Source: Halarsenatibacter silvermanii
GTDB taxonomy: Bacteria; Bacillota; Halanaerobiia; Halanaerobiales; Halarsenatibacteraceae
DNA: 64,000 nucleotides
Reading direction: 5' to 3'
NCBI RefSeq assembly: GCF_900103135.1
Contig: NZ_FNGO01000013.1
Coordinates: 1 to 64,000 of the forward strand
Shown: piece after piece, positions 6,736 through 15,442 of the stretch
Layout: each line of letters begins with the position of its first letter
Position numbering within the stretch: position 1 is the stretch's first letter
Program-made: the position numbers and the translations under genes
The notes under the pieces: generated by a model
Databases searched by the model: none
Told to the model about the DNA's origin: nothing
The model's input: the letters and a program-made list of their open reading frames with translations, nothing else

Positions 6736-8706
6736 TTAAATCCCCCAGAAAAAGAATATTCCCAGCGAGACTACCGCCGCCAGCAGCAGCTGCAGGGGCA
6801 GCCCCACCTTGAAATAATCCATGAAATCATAGCCGCCGGGACCGTAAACCATCAGGTGCACCTGGTTGCCGACCGGAGTTAGATAGGCGGTGCTGGCTCC
6901 AAAGGTCACGGCCAGCACGAAGGGAAAGGGCGCCGCTCCCATTCTTAAGGCCGCGTCAACTGCCACCGGAACCATCATGACAACGCTGCCCCGGTTGCTG
7001 ATGACGTTTGTAACCAGCGAGGTAAAGAGATAAAAAAGAGCCAGAATACCCAGTGGAGGCAGACCTCCTGCCAGCAGCAAAAATTGGCCGGCAATATAAT
7101 CGGCAGTCCCTGTCAGTTCCATGGCCGTACCCAGAGGTATTAATCCGGCCATCAAAAATATTATCTCCCAGTTAACAGCCTCGTAAATTTCGGTGGGTTC
7201 GACACAGCCGGTGACGACCATGATCAGCACCCCGGCCAGGGCCGAAATCACGATCGGAACAATCCCGGTGACCCCGAAGGCCACCACTCCGGCCAGTATA
7301 GCAACTGCAAGGGGAATCTTCTCCCGGCGATAATCCTCTTTTTCCATTTCCCGGGCCACGATAACATCGCGGCGCCGGCGCAGTCTTTTCAGGGTGGGAT
7401 CGTTGACCAGAAGCAGCAGAACATCGCCCGGGTGTAATACTATATCATCCAGGCTCGAATGAGAAAGCTCGCTGCCGCGGCGAACCGCCATCACACAGGT
7501 GTCATATCTCTCCGAAAAGTTAACATCGGCCAGAGATTGGTCGGCAAAGTAAGAACCATTGGGAATGACAACTTCCACGAGTTTTTGACCCCGGGGAGGT
7601 TCTTCCAGCTGATCCTCGCTCACCTGATAATCGGCCCGAAAGCGCAGTCCCTCGCGATTCATCAGCTGCATAAGAGTATCCCGGGAGCTGCGAATGACCA
7701 GGCGATCACCCTGACGGATGCTCTTGGCCTGCAGCGGTTCAATAAACTGTTCTCCTCCTCTGGTAATCATCATCAGATCCATATCCAGCTCGGATTCCCT
7801 CAATGTTTCTCCCACGCTTTTTCCCACCAGCGGCGAATTTTTCTCCACTATAACCTCGGCCATAAACTCCTCCATTTCGTACTCTTCGACCAGCCCCTCT
7901 TCGGGCTTGATATGATCAGGTAGCAATTTACGGCCGATGGTAACGAAATAAATTACCCCGGTTATCAAAACCAGCACGCCCAGATGGGTGAATTCGAACA
8001 TGTTAAAGGGCCGGTCGATCAATCTGTCCGAGATATCGCTGGCCAAAAGATTGGTGGCGGTGCCTATCAAAGTCAGCATTCCGCCCATGGTTGAAGCGTA
8101 AGAAAGGGGGATCAAAAGTTTTGAAGGGGAGATATTGGTGCTGCGGGCCAGATCGGTGACCATAGGTATAAAAATGGCAACGACCGGCGTGTTGTTGATA
8201 AAGCCGGCAAGCGTTCCGGAAAGCGAGGAGATGACGCCGATCTGTTTGACCTCATCGCCGCCGGTGATCCGGGAAATTTTATCGCCGATTATCTGCACCA
8301 GGCCGCTTTTTTGAATTCCCTCGCTCAAAATGAACATGGCCAGGACGGTGATGGTGGCGCTGTTGGAAAAGCCACTCAAAGCTTCCTCGCTGCCTATGCC
8401 GGTCCAGGGATTTAAAAAGACCAGTCCCACGGGAATTAACACCGCTATCAGATCGAGCCGGATCGGTTCCAGAATAAAAAGAACCAGAATAATTATAATA
8501 TAGGCTATCATCACTATGATGTCAATATCGAGAGCAGCTTCCTCGCCTGGCCCGGCTCCGACATCGGGCTCTTCGGCCTGAACTGCCCCGGGCATAAGCG
8601 TTATTATCAGCAGCGACGAGAGAAAAATAACTGCCATTAATTTATATACCAGTTTATATGTAGGTCCTGTCTCTCTAAAATCCAGCAAATGTAAAAAATC
8701 GAACAT
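6736..8706 (-). CDS. SLC13-family permease with two RCK_C (TrkA-C) domains
   Basis: Sodium-coupled anion permease of the SLC13/DASS-ArsB superfamily, about 656 residues. After a signal-like hydrophobic stretch ending near PGAVQA come N-terminal membrane segments, a central cytosolic region of about 180 residues with two RCK_C/TrkA-C repeats (GESLR- and GQTLRDV-like blocks), then the second membrane half. The C-terminal motif TPVGNQVHLMVYGPGGY is typical of this group. The frame opens at TTG 8757, but ATG 8706 has GGAGG upstream (13 bases, somewhat long) and is preferred. It is a paralog of the gene at 11605. Substrate (sulfate, dicarboxylate or other) cannot be read from sequence. Confidence 0.85.
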   Translation of the reverse strand: MFDFLHLLDFRETGPTYKLVYKLMAVIFLSSLLIITLMPGAVQAEEPDVGAGPGEEAALDIDIIVMIAYIIIILVLFILEPIRLDLIAVLIPVGLVFLNPWTGIGSEEALSGFSNSATITVLAMFILSEGIQKSGLVQIIGDKISRITGGDEVKQIGVISSLSGTLAGFINNTPVVAIFIPMVTDLARSTNISPSKLLIPLSYASTMGGMLTLIGTATNLLASDISDRLIDRPFNMFEFTHLGVLVLITGVIYFVTIGRKLLPDHIKPEEGLVEEYEMEEFMAEVIVEKNSPLVGKSVGETLRESELDMDLMMITRGGEQFIEPLQAKSIRQGDRLVIRSSRDTLMQLMNREGLRFRADYQVSEDQLEEPPRGQKLVEVVIPNGSYFADQSLADVNFSERYDTCVMAVRRGSELSHSSLDDIVLHPGDVLLLLVNDPTLKRLRRRRDVIVAREMEKEDYRREKIPLAVAILAGVVAFGVTGIVPIVISALAGVLIMVVTGCVEPTEIYEAVNWEIIFLMAGLIPLGTAMELTGTADYIAGQFLLLAGGLPPLGILALFYLFTSLVTNVISNRGSVVMMVPVAVDAALRMGAAPFPFVLAVTFGASTAYLTPVGNQVHLMVYGPGGYDFMDYFKVGLPLQLLLAAVVSLGIFFFWGI

Positions 8707-8811
8707 ATTAAAGCAACAACCTCCGACACATCCATCTTTTTTATATATATGCCGCAAAAGCTGCCTAAATTTGACCTGCTCTACTCAAAAATTCAGTGCC
8801 ATCCCCTAATA

Positions 8812-8840
8812 ATTATAACACGGCGCCCGTTACACTGCAA
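8812..8840 (-). promoter_or_regulatory. Sigma-A promoter of the first SLC13 gene
   Basis: On the - strand: TTGCAG (8835-8840), a 17-base spacer and TATAAT (8812-8817). It gives a 5' leader of about 100 bases to the ATG at 8706. Confidence 0.75.
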
Positions 8841-8904
8841 TCAGCTTTCAGCTCCGGTTAAACTCCAACGCACTGCCCTGCAGCAAGGGCCGGAGGCCGG
8901 TTCA

Positions 8905-9509
8905 CATCGTTCTCCTTCAGACTCTTCCTCTCTTTTATCCGTATCATAGGGCAGATCGATATCCTCTGCCTTATTTATGGCTGCCTCGGTGGCGGCAGCT
9001 GTCCTTGATCTCCTCTAAATCGACCATCCTTACAGCTACCATGATGACCAGCCCGGCCAGGACCAGTATCGGTATATACCCACCGGGCGGAAAAGAGTGA
9101 TAAACAGGACGATGGTGAGGGTGACGGGAAAATAATCGGACATATATCCCGGGCTGAATCCGACGGGAGTAAAATCGGGCAGACCGGCAGTAAGACCGTT
9201 TATAACCGAGCGAGAGACGTAATAGACCAGCTCGCCCAGGCGCAGCACGACCAGCATCAGCTGGAAGGCGCCGACCATAAAGGTGAAGGGCAGGACCGCC
9301 TGGAAGTAATCGATCTCGACTCCGGATAGGCTGCTGGCTATGGCCACTATCGATGTGTAAAGTCCGTAAATGGAATCGAGCCCGGCGATCAAAGCGCAGG
9401 CCATGTTCTGGGACAGAGCCAGGGCGGCCACCGAAAAACCGGCCAGCAGGTCATCTTTAACCTCTCCGACATTATCGGGCAAAAACGGGAGATCATCGGC
9501 GGATTCCAT
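8905..9509 (-). pseudogene. Decayed SulP transporter, paralog of the adjacent intact gene
   Basis: This is a shrunken copy of the SulP gene at 9623-11344. Aligning by eye, the remnant keeps DDLLAGFSVAALAL and the first membrane segments, skips about 24 codons after TSIVA, resumes at SSLSG, skips about 95 codons after GLTAG, resumes at LPDFTPV, and skips another 75-80 before VLFITLFRPVG. All three gaps keep the frame. Then a small indel near 9080 shifts the frame; AGLVIMVAV continues in another phase, and most of the last helices plus the STAS domain are gone. A tail matching the intact C-terminus (TEAAINKAEDIDLP) remains at about 8910-8995. Many membrane helices are missing, so it cannot function. 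Confidence 0.85.
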
Positions 9510-9511
9510 AT

Positions 9512-9544
9512 AAAAAAAAGAGCCCGGATTCAACCCCGGAACTC
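9512..9544 (-). terminator. Terminator after the intact sulP gene
   Basis: On the - strand a hairpin made of GAG..CCGG / CCGG..CTC (9520-9544) is followed by eight T. It lies about 80 bases past the sulP stop and abuts the start of the SulP pseudogene. Confidence 0.65.
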
Positions 9545-9622
9545 ATTTTCTTTATCTTATTTAAATTTTTTTGCCTGCCTGCAGACAATTACAATTTTCC
9601 GGGGCTTTAAATTCGTTCATAT

Positions 9623-11344
9623 TTAACTATTACAGCAATCATCCTCATCGCCGCTTTCATTCTGATCGCAGGGCAGCTCGGTGTCATTGGCCTGTTCTAT
9701 GGCTGATTCTGTCGAAGCCAAAAGACTGTCGTGCGTCTCAAAGACATTATCATCGCCTATCTTGGCATCGAGTTGATAATTTTCAAAAAGCTTCTTGATC
9801 TCCTCATTGAGACCGCAGACTATGACGACACCGCCGTGCTCCTGCACCCTGTCGATAAATTTCTCCAGCTCCTTGAGCGAGGTCAGGTCTATGCTCTCGA
9901 CCTCGCGCATGCGCAGAACGAATTTCTGTTCCTCCTGGAAACTCACATCCAGTTTCTCCTTGAAATTGTCAGAGGCGCTGAAAACAATATTGCCGGCTAA
10001 ATTTATGACGGTGTATTCTTCGTTCTCTCCCCCGTTATCCTCCTCGGGTTTTTTCTCGATAAAATCCCCGTTTTCCTCTTCGTAATCTATATGGGAGTAT
10101 TTGACCTGGCTTGTCTCCTTTAATATCAAAATAAAGGATATTATCATACCGAAGTAGATTGCATAATCTATCCGCGGGGCCAGAATGGTCATCAAAAAGG
10201 TCGCTAAAAATATCAGGGCGTCGAATTTATTGATGAAACAATCCCTGATCTCGCCGAAATCGACCATCTTTACCGCCACCATGATGACCAGACCTGCCAG
10301 CCCGGCTATGGGGATATATTCTCCCACCGGGCGAAAGAGAGTGATAAATACAATCATGGTCAGAGCTGCTACCAGCTCCGAAAGCCGGCTTCTGGCGCCG
10401 GCCTGCAGATTGGCAAAACTTTTGGTAAAAGAGCCGGTTACTGCAAAGCCGCTGAAAAAAGAGCAGATTATATTGATAACTCCCTGGCCGAAAAACACCC
10501 GGTTAAAGTCCTGTTCCTCGCCGGTATGGGCCTCCATCGACTTGAGGGCGCCCAGCACGTGGATAAAGCCCAGTACGGCCACAGAAAGAGCGGCAGACCA
10601 GTAGCTGCGGACAAAACCCAGATCAAATCCGGTGATACTGACCGGGGTAAATCCGGGCAGACCTCCCGGAAATCTTTCCACCACCGGCATATAATCCTGC
10701 CAGCCGCCGATAAAAACGATAAGCACGGAGACAGATATGGCCAGCAGATAGGCCGGCAGAGCGGGTTTGAAAGTCTTCAATATAATTATAATCCCCATGG
10801 TAACTGCACCCACGATCAGCGCATGGAGATTGACGCCGTTGAAGGCGGCGGCAAAACTCACTATTTCCAGAAGGAGATTGCTGCCCGATTCGTATTCTAT
10901 ACCGGTGAGATTACCAAGCTGGCCGGCTATGATAAGCAGAGATACTCCGGCCGTCAGGCCGTCCACTACCGAGCGGGAGACAAAATTGATCAGTTCTCCC
11001 AGCCGTAAAAAAGTCAAAAGCAGCTGAAATACTCCCACCATAAAGGTGAACAACAAAACCGCTTCCAGATAGCCGGTCTCGATGCCGGCCAGACTGCTGG
11101 CCACCGCCAGCGCCATGATATTGGTGGGGCCGACGATAAGATAATTGGAAGATCCGACGAATGTCGCCGCCAGCATGGCGACTATCGAGGTATACAGACC
11201 GAATATCGGATCCAGGCCGGCGATCAGTGCGTAGGCCATATTCTGCGGCAGCGCCAGAGCTGCTACTGACAATCCGGCCATAAGGTCATCTCTGGCATGT
11301 TTCTTATTTTTGGGAATAAAAGAAATTCTTTCTCTCAGCTTCAT
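9623..11344 (-). CDS. SulP family anion transporter with STAS domain
   Basis: Membrane anion transporter of the SulP/SLC26 family, 573 residues: N-terminal DDLMAGLSVAALALPQNMAYALIAGL (first helix signature; the run is split here by family, not by defect), about 12-14 membrane segments, then a C-terminal STAS domain from about residue 435 (ESIDLTSLKELEKF). Members carry sulfate, bicarbonate or other anions. The longest frame starts at 11404, but ATG 11344 has GAGGAG 6 bases upstream, and the promoter at 11412-11440 would place the transcript start near 11405, so 11344 is preferred. The acidic C-terminus contains CCNS. Flanked by two SLC13 permeases and a dead paralog. Confidence 0.88.
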   Translation of the reverse strand: MKLRERISFIPKNKKHARDDLMAGLSVAALALPQNMAYALIAGLDPIFGLYTSIVAMLAATFVGSSNYLIVGPTNIMALAVASSLAGIETGYLEAVLLFTFMVGVFQLLLTFLRLGELINFVSRSVVDGLTAGVSLLIIAGQLGNLTGIEYESGSNLLLEIVSFAAAFNGVNLHALIVGAVTMGIIIILKTFKPALPAYLLAISVSVLIVFIGGWQDYMPVVERFPGGLPGFTPVSITGFDLGFVRSYWSAALSVAVLGFIHVLGALKSMEAHTGEEQDFNRVFFGQGVINIICSFFSGFAVTGSFTKSFANLQAGARSRLSELVAALTMIVFITLFRPVGEYIPIAGLAGLVIMVAVKMVDFGEIRDCFINKFDALIFLATFLMTILAPRIDYAIYFGMIISFILILKETSQVKYSHIDYEEENGDFIEKKPEEDNGGENEEYTVINLAGNIVFSASDNFKEKLDVSFQEEQKFVLRMREVESIDLTSLKELEKFIDRVQEHGGVVIVCGLNEEIKKLFENYQLDAKIGDDNVFETHDSLLASTESAIEQANDTELPCDQNESGDEDDCCNS

Positions 11345-11411
11345 CGAATTCTCCTCAGTAAACTGGACAAAAACCGGCACCGACAATCCATTTCTCACAT
11401 CCACTTACGTC

Positions 11412-11440
11412 ATTTTAACAGGTATTAGGAAGAATTGCAA
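11412..11440 (-). promoter_or_regulatory. Sigma-A promoter of sulP
   Basis: On the - strand: TTGCAA (11435-11440), a 17-base spacer and TAAAAT (11412-11417). The predicted start near 11405 supports translation from 11344 rather than the longer frame. Confidence 0.7.
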
Positions 11441-11604
11441 TCATCATTTTGTATATTCTTTATTTGCCCGAAATCTAAGCTTAAACCGAGGAAAATTTTC
11501 TGTTAACTTTAATTTTACAGCTTGCAGTAAAAAGCTGAACAGATACATCTTTCCAGCATATATAGCATTTTTTAAACAACGGTTTGGGAAAATGAGCTTA
11601 AATA

Positions 11605-13401
11605 TTAAAGCCCCCAGAACAGCGCGATTAACACCGGTATCAGAAAGGACATAATTATCTGCAGCGGCAGACCAACTTTGAAGAAATCAAAAAATCTATA
11701 GCCGCCCGGGCCGTAAACCATGAGATTGGTCTGATAGCCGATCGGCGTGAGGAAGGCCGAGCTGGCGGCAAAGGTCACCGTCAGGGCGAAGGCTAAGGGA
11801 TTTAAACCCAGCTTGCCGGCCGCATCGATGGCTATGGGCAGCATCAGTATAACGCTTACGTTATTGCCCACCAGGTTGGCTATTCCTACCGTCATCAGAT
11901 AAAAAAGAATCAGTATGGTCACGGGGGCCAGAATTCCCTCAAGACGCATGATCTGCTCGGCGGCGAATTCGGCCGTGCCGGTATTATCCATGGCAACACC
12001 CAGCGGTATCAGACCCGAGAGCAGGAAGATGACATTCCAGTTGACCGCATCGTAAACCTCGAGCGGCTTGAGCGAACCTGTCAGAACCATAGCCACCACA
12101 CCGCCTAAAGCGGAGATAACGATGGGCAGAACGTTGAGGGCGGCCAGAGCGATGACCGCAAAAAGTATGCTCAGCGAGATCTTTATTTTATCGGTTCGGT
12201 AACCGGAATAATCTATCCCTCCGGAAATGATGAAGTTGCGGTTGGTCCTCAGCCTCTGCAGCGTCTCGGGGCCGGCTGTGAGCAGCAGCACAGCTCCTGG
12301 CTGCAGAATTATGTCCTCCAGCTTGGTGTGCTGAATTTCCTCTTCCTGTCTTATGGCCAGAGCAGTGGTCTGATATCTCTCCAGGAAGTTTACATCCCTC
12401 AGAGTCTGTCCGGCCAGAAACGAACCATGCGGCACCACCAGTTTGACCAGCTTCTGGTTTTCCTGTCTGGCCTCCAGCTCCTCCTGGGAAAAATGGGTGC
12501 GGGATAGAATGCGCAGTGCCCGGCCCTTGATCACCTGGATCAAACTCTCATGATCGGAGGTGATGACAAAGTGATCGCCTGCCTGGATAATCTTGTTGTT
12601 CAGCGGTTCGAAAAATTTCTGGTCATCCCGGATGAGCTGGACTATATCGATATCGTAATCTAAGCTTTCCAGCGCTTCCTCTACCGTCATGCCCACAATG
12701 CTGGAATCCTCCTTGATCACAACCTCGGTCAGATATCTGTCTATCTTAAACTCCTCGGTCAGTTCTTCCTCAGGATCTATCCGGGGAGGAATAAAGCGGC
12801 TGGCGAAGAATATCAGATAGACGGAACCTATCACAAAGGCGATAAGGGCCAGATGGGTGAATTCGAACATGGAATAGCCCCGCCCAAGATGATCGCTGAC
12901 TATATCGTTGGCCACTATGTTGGAAGAAGTACCTATCAGCGTGAGCATACCGCCCATCATGGCCGCATAGGAAAGCGGTATCAGGTATTTAGAAGGAGAC
13001 ATGCTTGATTTGTTCGCTATGGACATAACCATCGGAATGAAAAGAGCCACCACCGGCGTGTTGTTGATAAGGCCGGCCACAAAACCGGATATGAAAATTA
13101 TCAATATCAGCTGTCTTCTTCTGTCATCACCCGTCATGCTCATGATCTTCTCGCCCATCACGTGAACCACACCGCTTCTCTCCACGCCCGTGCTGATCAC
13201 GAACATAGCCCCGATGGTGATGGTGGCCGAGCTGGAAAAACCGGATATGGCCTGCTCGGGAGTAACGCCCGTCCAGGGCTGAAGTATGACGAGAAGCACC
13301 GGCACGGAAAGCGCAATGAGGTCGATGCTTATAGGCTCTATTATAAACATGGTTATGAGAAAGATCATCAGGGTGAAAACAATCAGCACTCCGGTTTCCA
13401 T
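11605..13401 (-). CDS. SLC13-family permease with two RCK_C domains (second paralog)
   Basis: Paralog of the 6736-8706 permease, 598 residues, without the signal-like N-terminus. Two membrane halves surround two RCK_C repeats (about residues 210-400, including GMTVEEAL and GQTLRDVNFLERY). Conserved motifs: NNTPVVALFIPMV in the first half and TPIGYQTNLMVYGPGGY in the second. Predicted Na+-linked anion uptake; the substrate is unknown. ATG 13401 has GGAGG 8 bases upstream. Only 45 bases separate it from comM, so the two are probably co-transcribed. Confidence 0.87.
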   Translation of the reverse strand: METGVLIVFTLMIFLITMFIIEPISIDLIALSVPVLLVILQPWTGVTPEQAISGFSSSATITIGAMFVISTGVERSGVVHVMGEKIMSMTGDDRRRQLILIIFISGFVAGLINNTPVVALFIPMVMSIANKSSMSPSKYLIPLSYAAMMGGMLTLIGTSSNIVANDIVSDHLGRGYSMFEFTHLALIAFVIGSVYLIFFASRFIPPRIDPEEELTEEFKIDRYLTEVVIKEDSSIVGMTVEEALESLDYDIDIVQLIRDDQKFFEPLNNKIIQAGDHFVITSDHESLIQVIKGRALRILSRTHFSQEELEARQENQKLVKLVVPHGSFLAGQTLRDVNFLERYQTTALAIRQEEEIQHTKLEDIILQPGAVLLLTAGPETLQRLRTNRNFIISGGIDYSGYRTDKIKISLSILFAVIALAALNVLPIVISALGGVVAMVLTGSLKPLEVYDAVNWNVIFLLSGLIPLGVAMDNTGTAEFAAEQIMRLEGILAPVTILILFYLMTVGIANLVGNNVSVILMLPIAIDAAGKLGLNPLAFALTVTFAASSAFLTPIGYQTNLMVYGPGGYRFFDFFKVGLPLQIIMSFLIPVLIALFWGL

Positions 13402-13446
13402 AAATTTACCTCCAGAATTCTTTGCCGTAACTTTTCGCTGAAATTA

Positions 13447-14979
13447 TCAGGCTCTGACCGGGCGGGAAAGCCCCCGGTACTGCAAAGCCTCGGCCAGGTG
13501 AGAGCTTTCGACCTTATCTGTTTTTTCCATATCGGCTATCGTCCGGGCCAGCCGAAGAATTATATCGTAACCTCTTTTGCTGATCTCAAGCCGGTTTAAA
13601 GCTTCGGCCAAAAATTTCTTTTCACTGCTGCCCAGCCGGCAGATATCGGCGATTTTATCACCGGCCAGCTGAGAATTGAAATGACCATCGTTGCGGGATT
13701 TTTGAAAATTTCTGGCCCGCAGCACCGCTTTTTTCAGGCGGGCATCGAGAGATTCATCCGGGCTGGTATAGACGATCTCATCGGTGCTCAGGGCTGGCAC
13801 CTCGACCTGCATGGCTATTCTGTCCAGAAGTGGACCGGAAAGCCTGCTGCGGTAGGATATTATCTGGTTTCTGCTGCATCGACAGTTCTGCGAGCTCTGA
13901 CCGAAAAAGCCACAGGGACAGGGATTTAAAGCCGCAACCAGCATAAAATCGGCCGGCATCCGCAGATTGTACTCGTGTCTGACCAGATGGATATATCCAT
14001 CCTGCAACGGCTGGCGCAGAAGTTCGAGCACTCTGCGGTCGAATTCGGGCAGTTCGTCCAGAAATAAAACGCCTCTATGAGCTAAAGTCACCTCGCCGGG
14101 GGTGGGCGAGCGTCCGCCTCCCCCCAGACCGGCCGGAGTTATAGAATGATGGGGATCGCGCCAGGGTCGTCCAGCAGGTATTTTCTCGCCGGCGGCGCTG
14201 GCTATGAGCATAATCTCCCGCCTCTCTTCGGAAGAAAGAGGGGGCATGAGATCGGGAATCGAGCGCGCTATCGTCGTCTTGCCCGAACCAGGCGGGCCGA
14301 AAAACATGAGGTTGTGTCTGCCTGCTGCGGCCACTGCTGCCGCCCTACGGGCTGACCTCTGCCCCTGAATGGGGATACGCTGAAAATGATAGGTCTCTTC
14401 TTTATCGCCCGGGCCGATCTTTCCCGGCTGCCAGGGCTGTAATCTGTCCCGCTTATCCTTATGCCCATCTGTCCTTTTTAAAATATCTACCGCGCTATTA
14501 AGATCGGTCACCGGCCAGAGCTCGATTTCCGGCTCGAAGATGATCTCCTCTTTGTTTTCGGCGGGAAATATAAAGCGATCGAGTTCGAGCTCGGCGGCCA
14601 GATCCAGCAGGGGCAATATTCCCCGCACCGATCTGACCTCTCCGTCCAGAGCCAGCTCGCCGACGATGAAAGAGCTTTTTATCGCCTCCCGGCTCAGACT
14701 TCCCTGAGCGGCTAAAAGCCCCAGCGCTATCGAAAGATCAAACTGCGGACCCTGTTTGCGCCGGTCGGCCGGAGCCAGATTTATGGTGATCCTTCTGTCG
14801 GGATAGCCAAGACCGCTGTTTTTAAGGGCCGACCTCACCCTCTCTCTGGCCTCCTGCAGGGCCCGATCCGGCAGCCCCACCACCCGAAAGGCCGGCAGAC
14901 CGCGCTGTATGTCGATCTCCACTTCGACGTCAAAGGCCGAAACTCCCAGAATTGAACCTGAAATCAGGGATACTGGCAT
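13447..14979 (-). CDS. comM: YifB/ComM-type Mg-chelatase-like AAA+ ATPase
   Basis: AAA+ hexameric helicase-like protein, 510 residues; ComM promotes branch migration during integration of transformed DNA in some bacteria. Order: N-terminal Lon-protease-like S5 fold (1-170, with GLPDRALQEARERVRSAL), Walker A GPPGSGKT (228-235), Walker B FLDELPEF, then the C-terminal ComM domain. A CPCGFFG..C cysteine cluster sits in the middle. The C-terminal end holds RGYDIILRLARTIADM, typical of the family. It follows yraN by 9 bases, a common pairing. Confidence 0.9.
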   Translation of the reverse strand: MPVSLISGSILGVSAFDVEVEIDIQRGLPAFRVVGLPDRALQEARERVRSALKNSGLGYPDRRITINLAPADRRKQGPQFDLSIALGLLAAQGSLSREAIKSSFIVGELALDGEVRSVRGILPLLDLAAELELDRFIFPAENKEEIIFEPEIELWPVTDLNSAVDILKRTDGHKDKRDRLQPWQPGKIGPGDKEETYHFQRIPIQGQRSARRAAAVAAAGRHNLMFFGPPGSGKTTIARSIPDLMPPLSSEERREIMLIASAAGEKIPAGRPWRDPHHSITPAGLGGGGRSPTPGEVTLAHRGVLFLDELPEFDRRVLELLRQPLQDGYIHLVRHEYNLRMPADFMLVAALNPCPCGFFGQSSQNCRCSRNQIISYRSRLSGPLLDRIAMQVEVPALSTDEIVYTSPDESLDARLKKAVLRARNFQKSRNDGHFNSQLAGDKIADICRLGSSEKKFLAEALNRLEISKRGYDIILRLARTIADMEKTDKVESSHLAEALQYRGLSRPVRA

Positions 14980-14988
14980 AAAAATCCC

Positions 14989-15345
14989 TCAAAAGGCTCC
15001 GGGGATATGGTTTATCCTGAAATCGTTCCAGTCCCCGGTCAGGGTGATCACATCAAAACGACAGCTCACGTCTTTGGCCCGCCGCGACATATACAGGCGG
15101 GCCACCTTTCTTATCCGCTGCTTTTTGGCAGCGGTTATAGAATACTGAGGCGGTCCGTACTTATCCGACAAAGCCGTCCTGACCTCCACGAATACCAAAT
15201 CTTCGCCGCTTTTTGTGACAATATCAATCTCACCCAGCCGGGTGGTAAAATTGGTGGCCAGTATAAAATGACCCTTCTCTTTTAGATATTCTGCCGCCTG
15301 TTTCTCCCCTATCTCTCCCAGATATCTGCGGTGATCGGCATGCAT
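14989..15345 (-). CDS. yraN: YraN family protein (UPF0102), endonuclease-like fold
   Basis: A 118-residue UPF0102 protein with the Holliday-junction-resolvase-like fold. Typical residues: GEIGEKQAAEYL, GEIDIVTKSGEDLVFVEVR (the E/D..EV pattern of a restriction-endonuclease-like site). It probably acts in DNA processing, but its role is unproven. It stands just upstream of comM. Its SD lies in one arm of a 10-bp inverted repeat (15354-15363 / 15398-15407), so its translation could be controlled by RNA structure. Confidence 0.88.
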   Translation of the reverse strand: MHADHRRYLGEIGEKQAAEYLKEKGHFILATNFTTRLGEIDIVTKSGEDLVFVEVRTALSDKYGPPQYSITAAKKQRIRKVARLYMSRRAKDVSCRFDVITLTGDWNDFRINHIPGAF

Positions 15346-15353
15346 TTTATCTC

Positions 15354-15407
15354 CTCCCTGGAATAATTAATTTTTCCATTATAAGGAATATTTCTCCTTC
15401 CAGGGAG
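15354..15407 (-). promoter_or_regulatory. Inverted repeat covering the yraN ribosome binding site
   Basis: CTCCCTGGAA (15354-15363) and its exact complement TTCCAGGGAG (15398-15407) are 34 bases apart. In the - strand RNA the arm nearest yraN contains the GGGAGGAG Shine-Dalgarno. The loop holds TATAAT and a smaller TTCC/GGAA stem. It may be a translational switch or a protein site. Confidence 0.45.
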
Positions 15408-15442
15408 ATTTACCTGCTTCTAAGCTAAAAAATTATATAAAT

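Noticed and set aside
8749-8949. + strand ORF of 66 residues
   Set aside because: Antisense to the SulP pseudogene tail and the SLC13 leader; composition is not protein-like.
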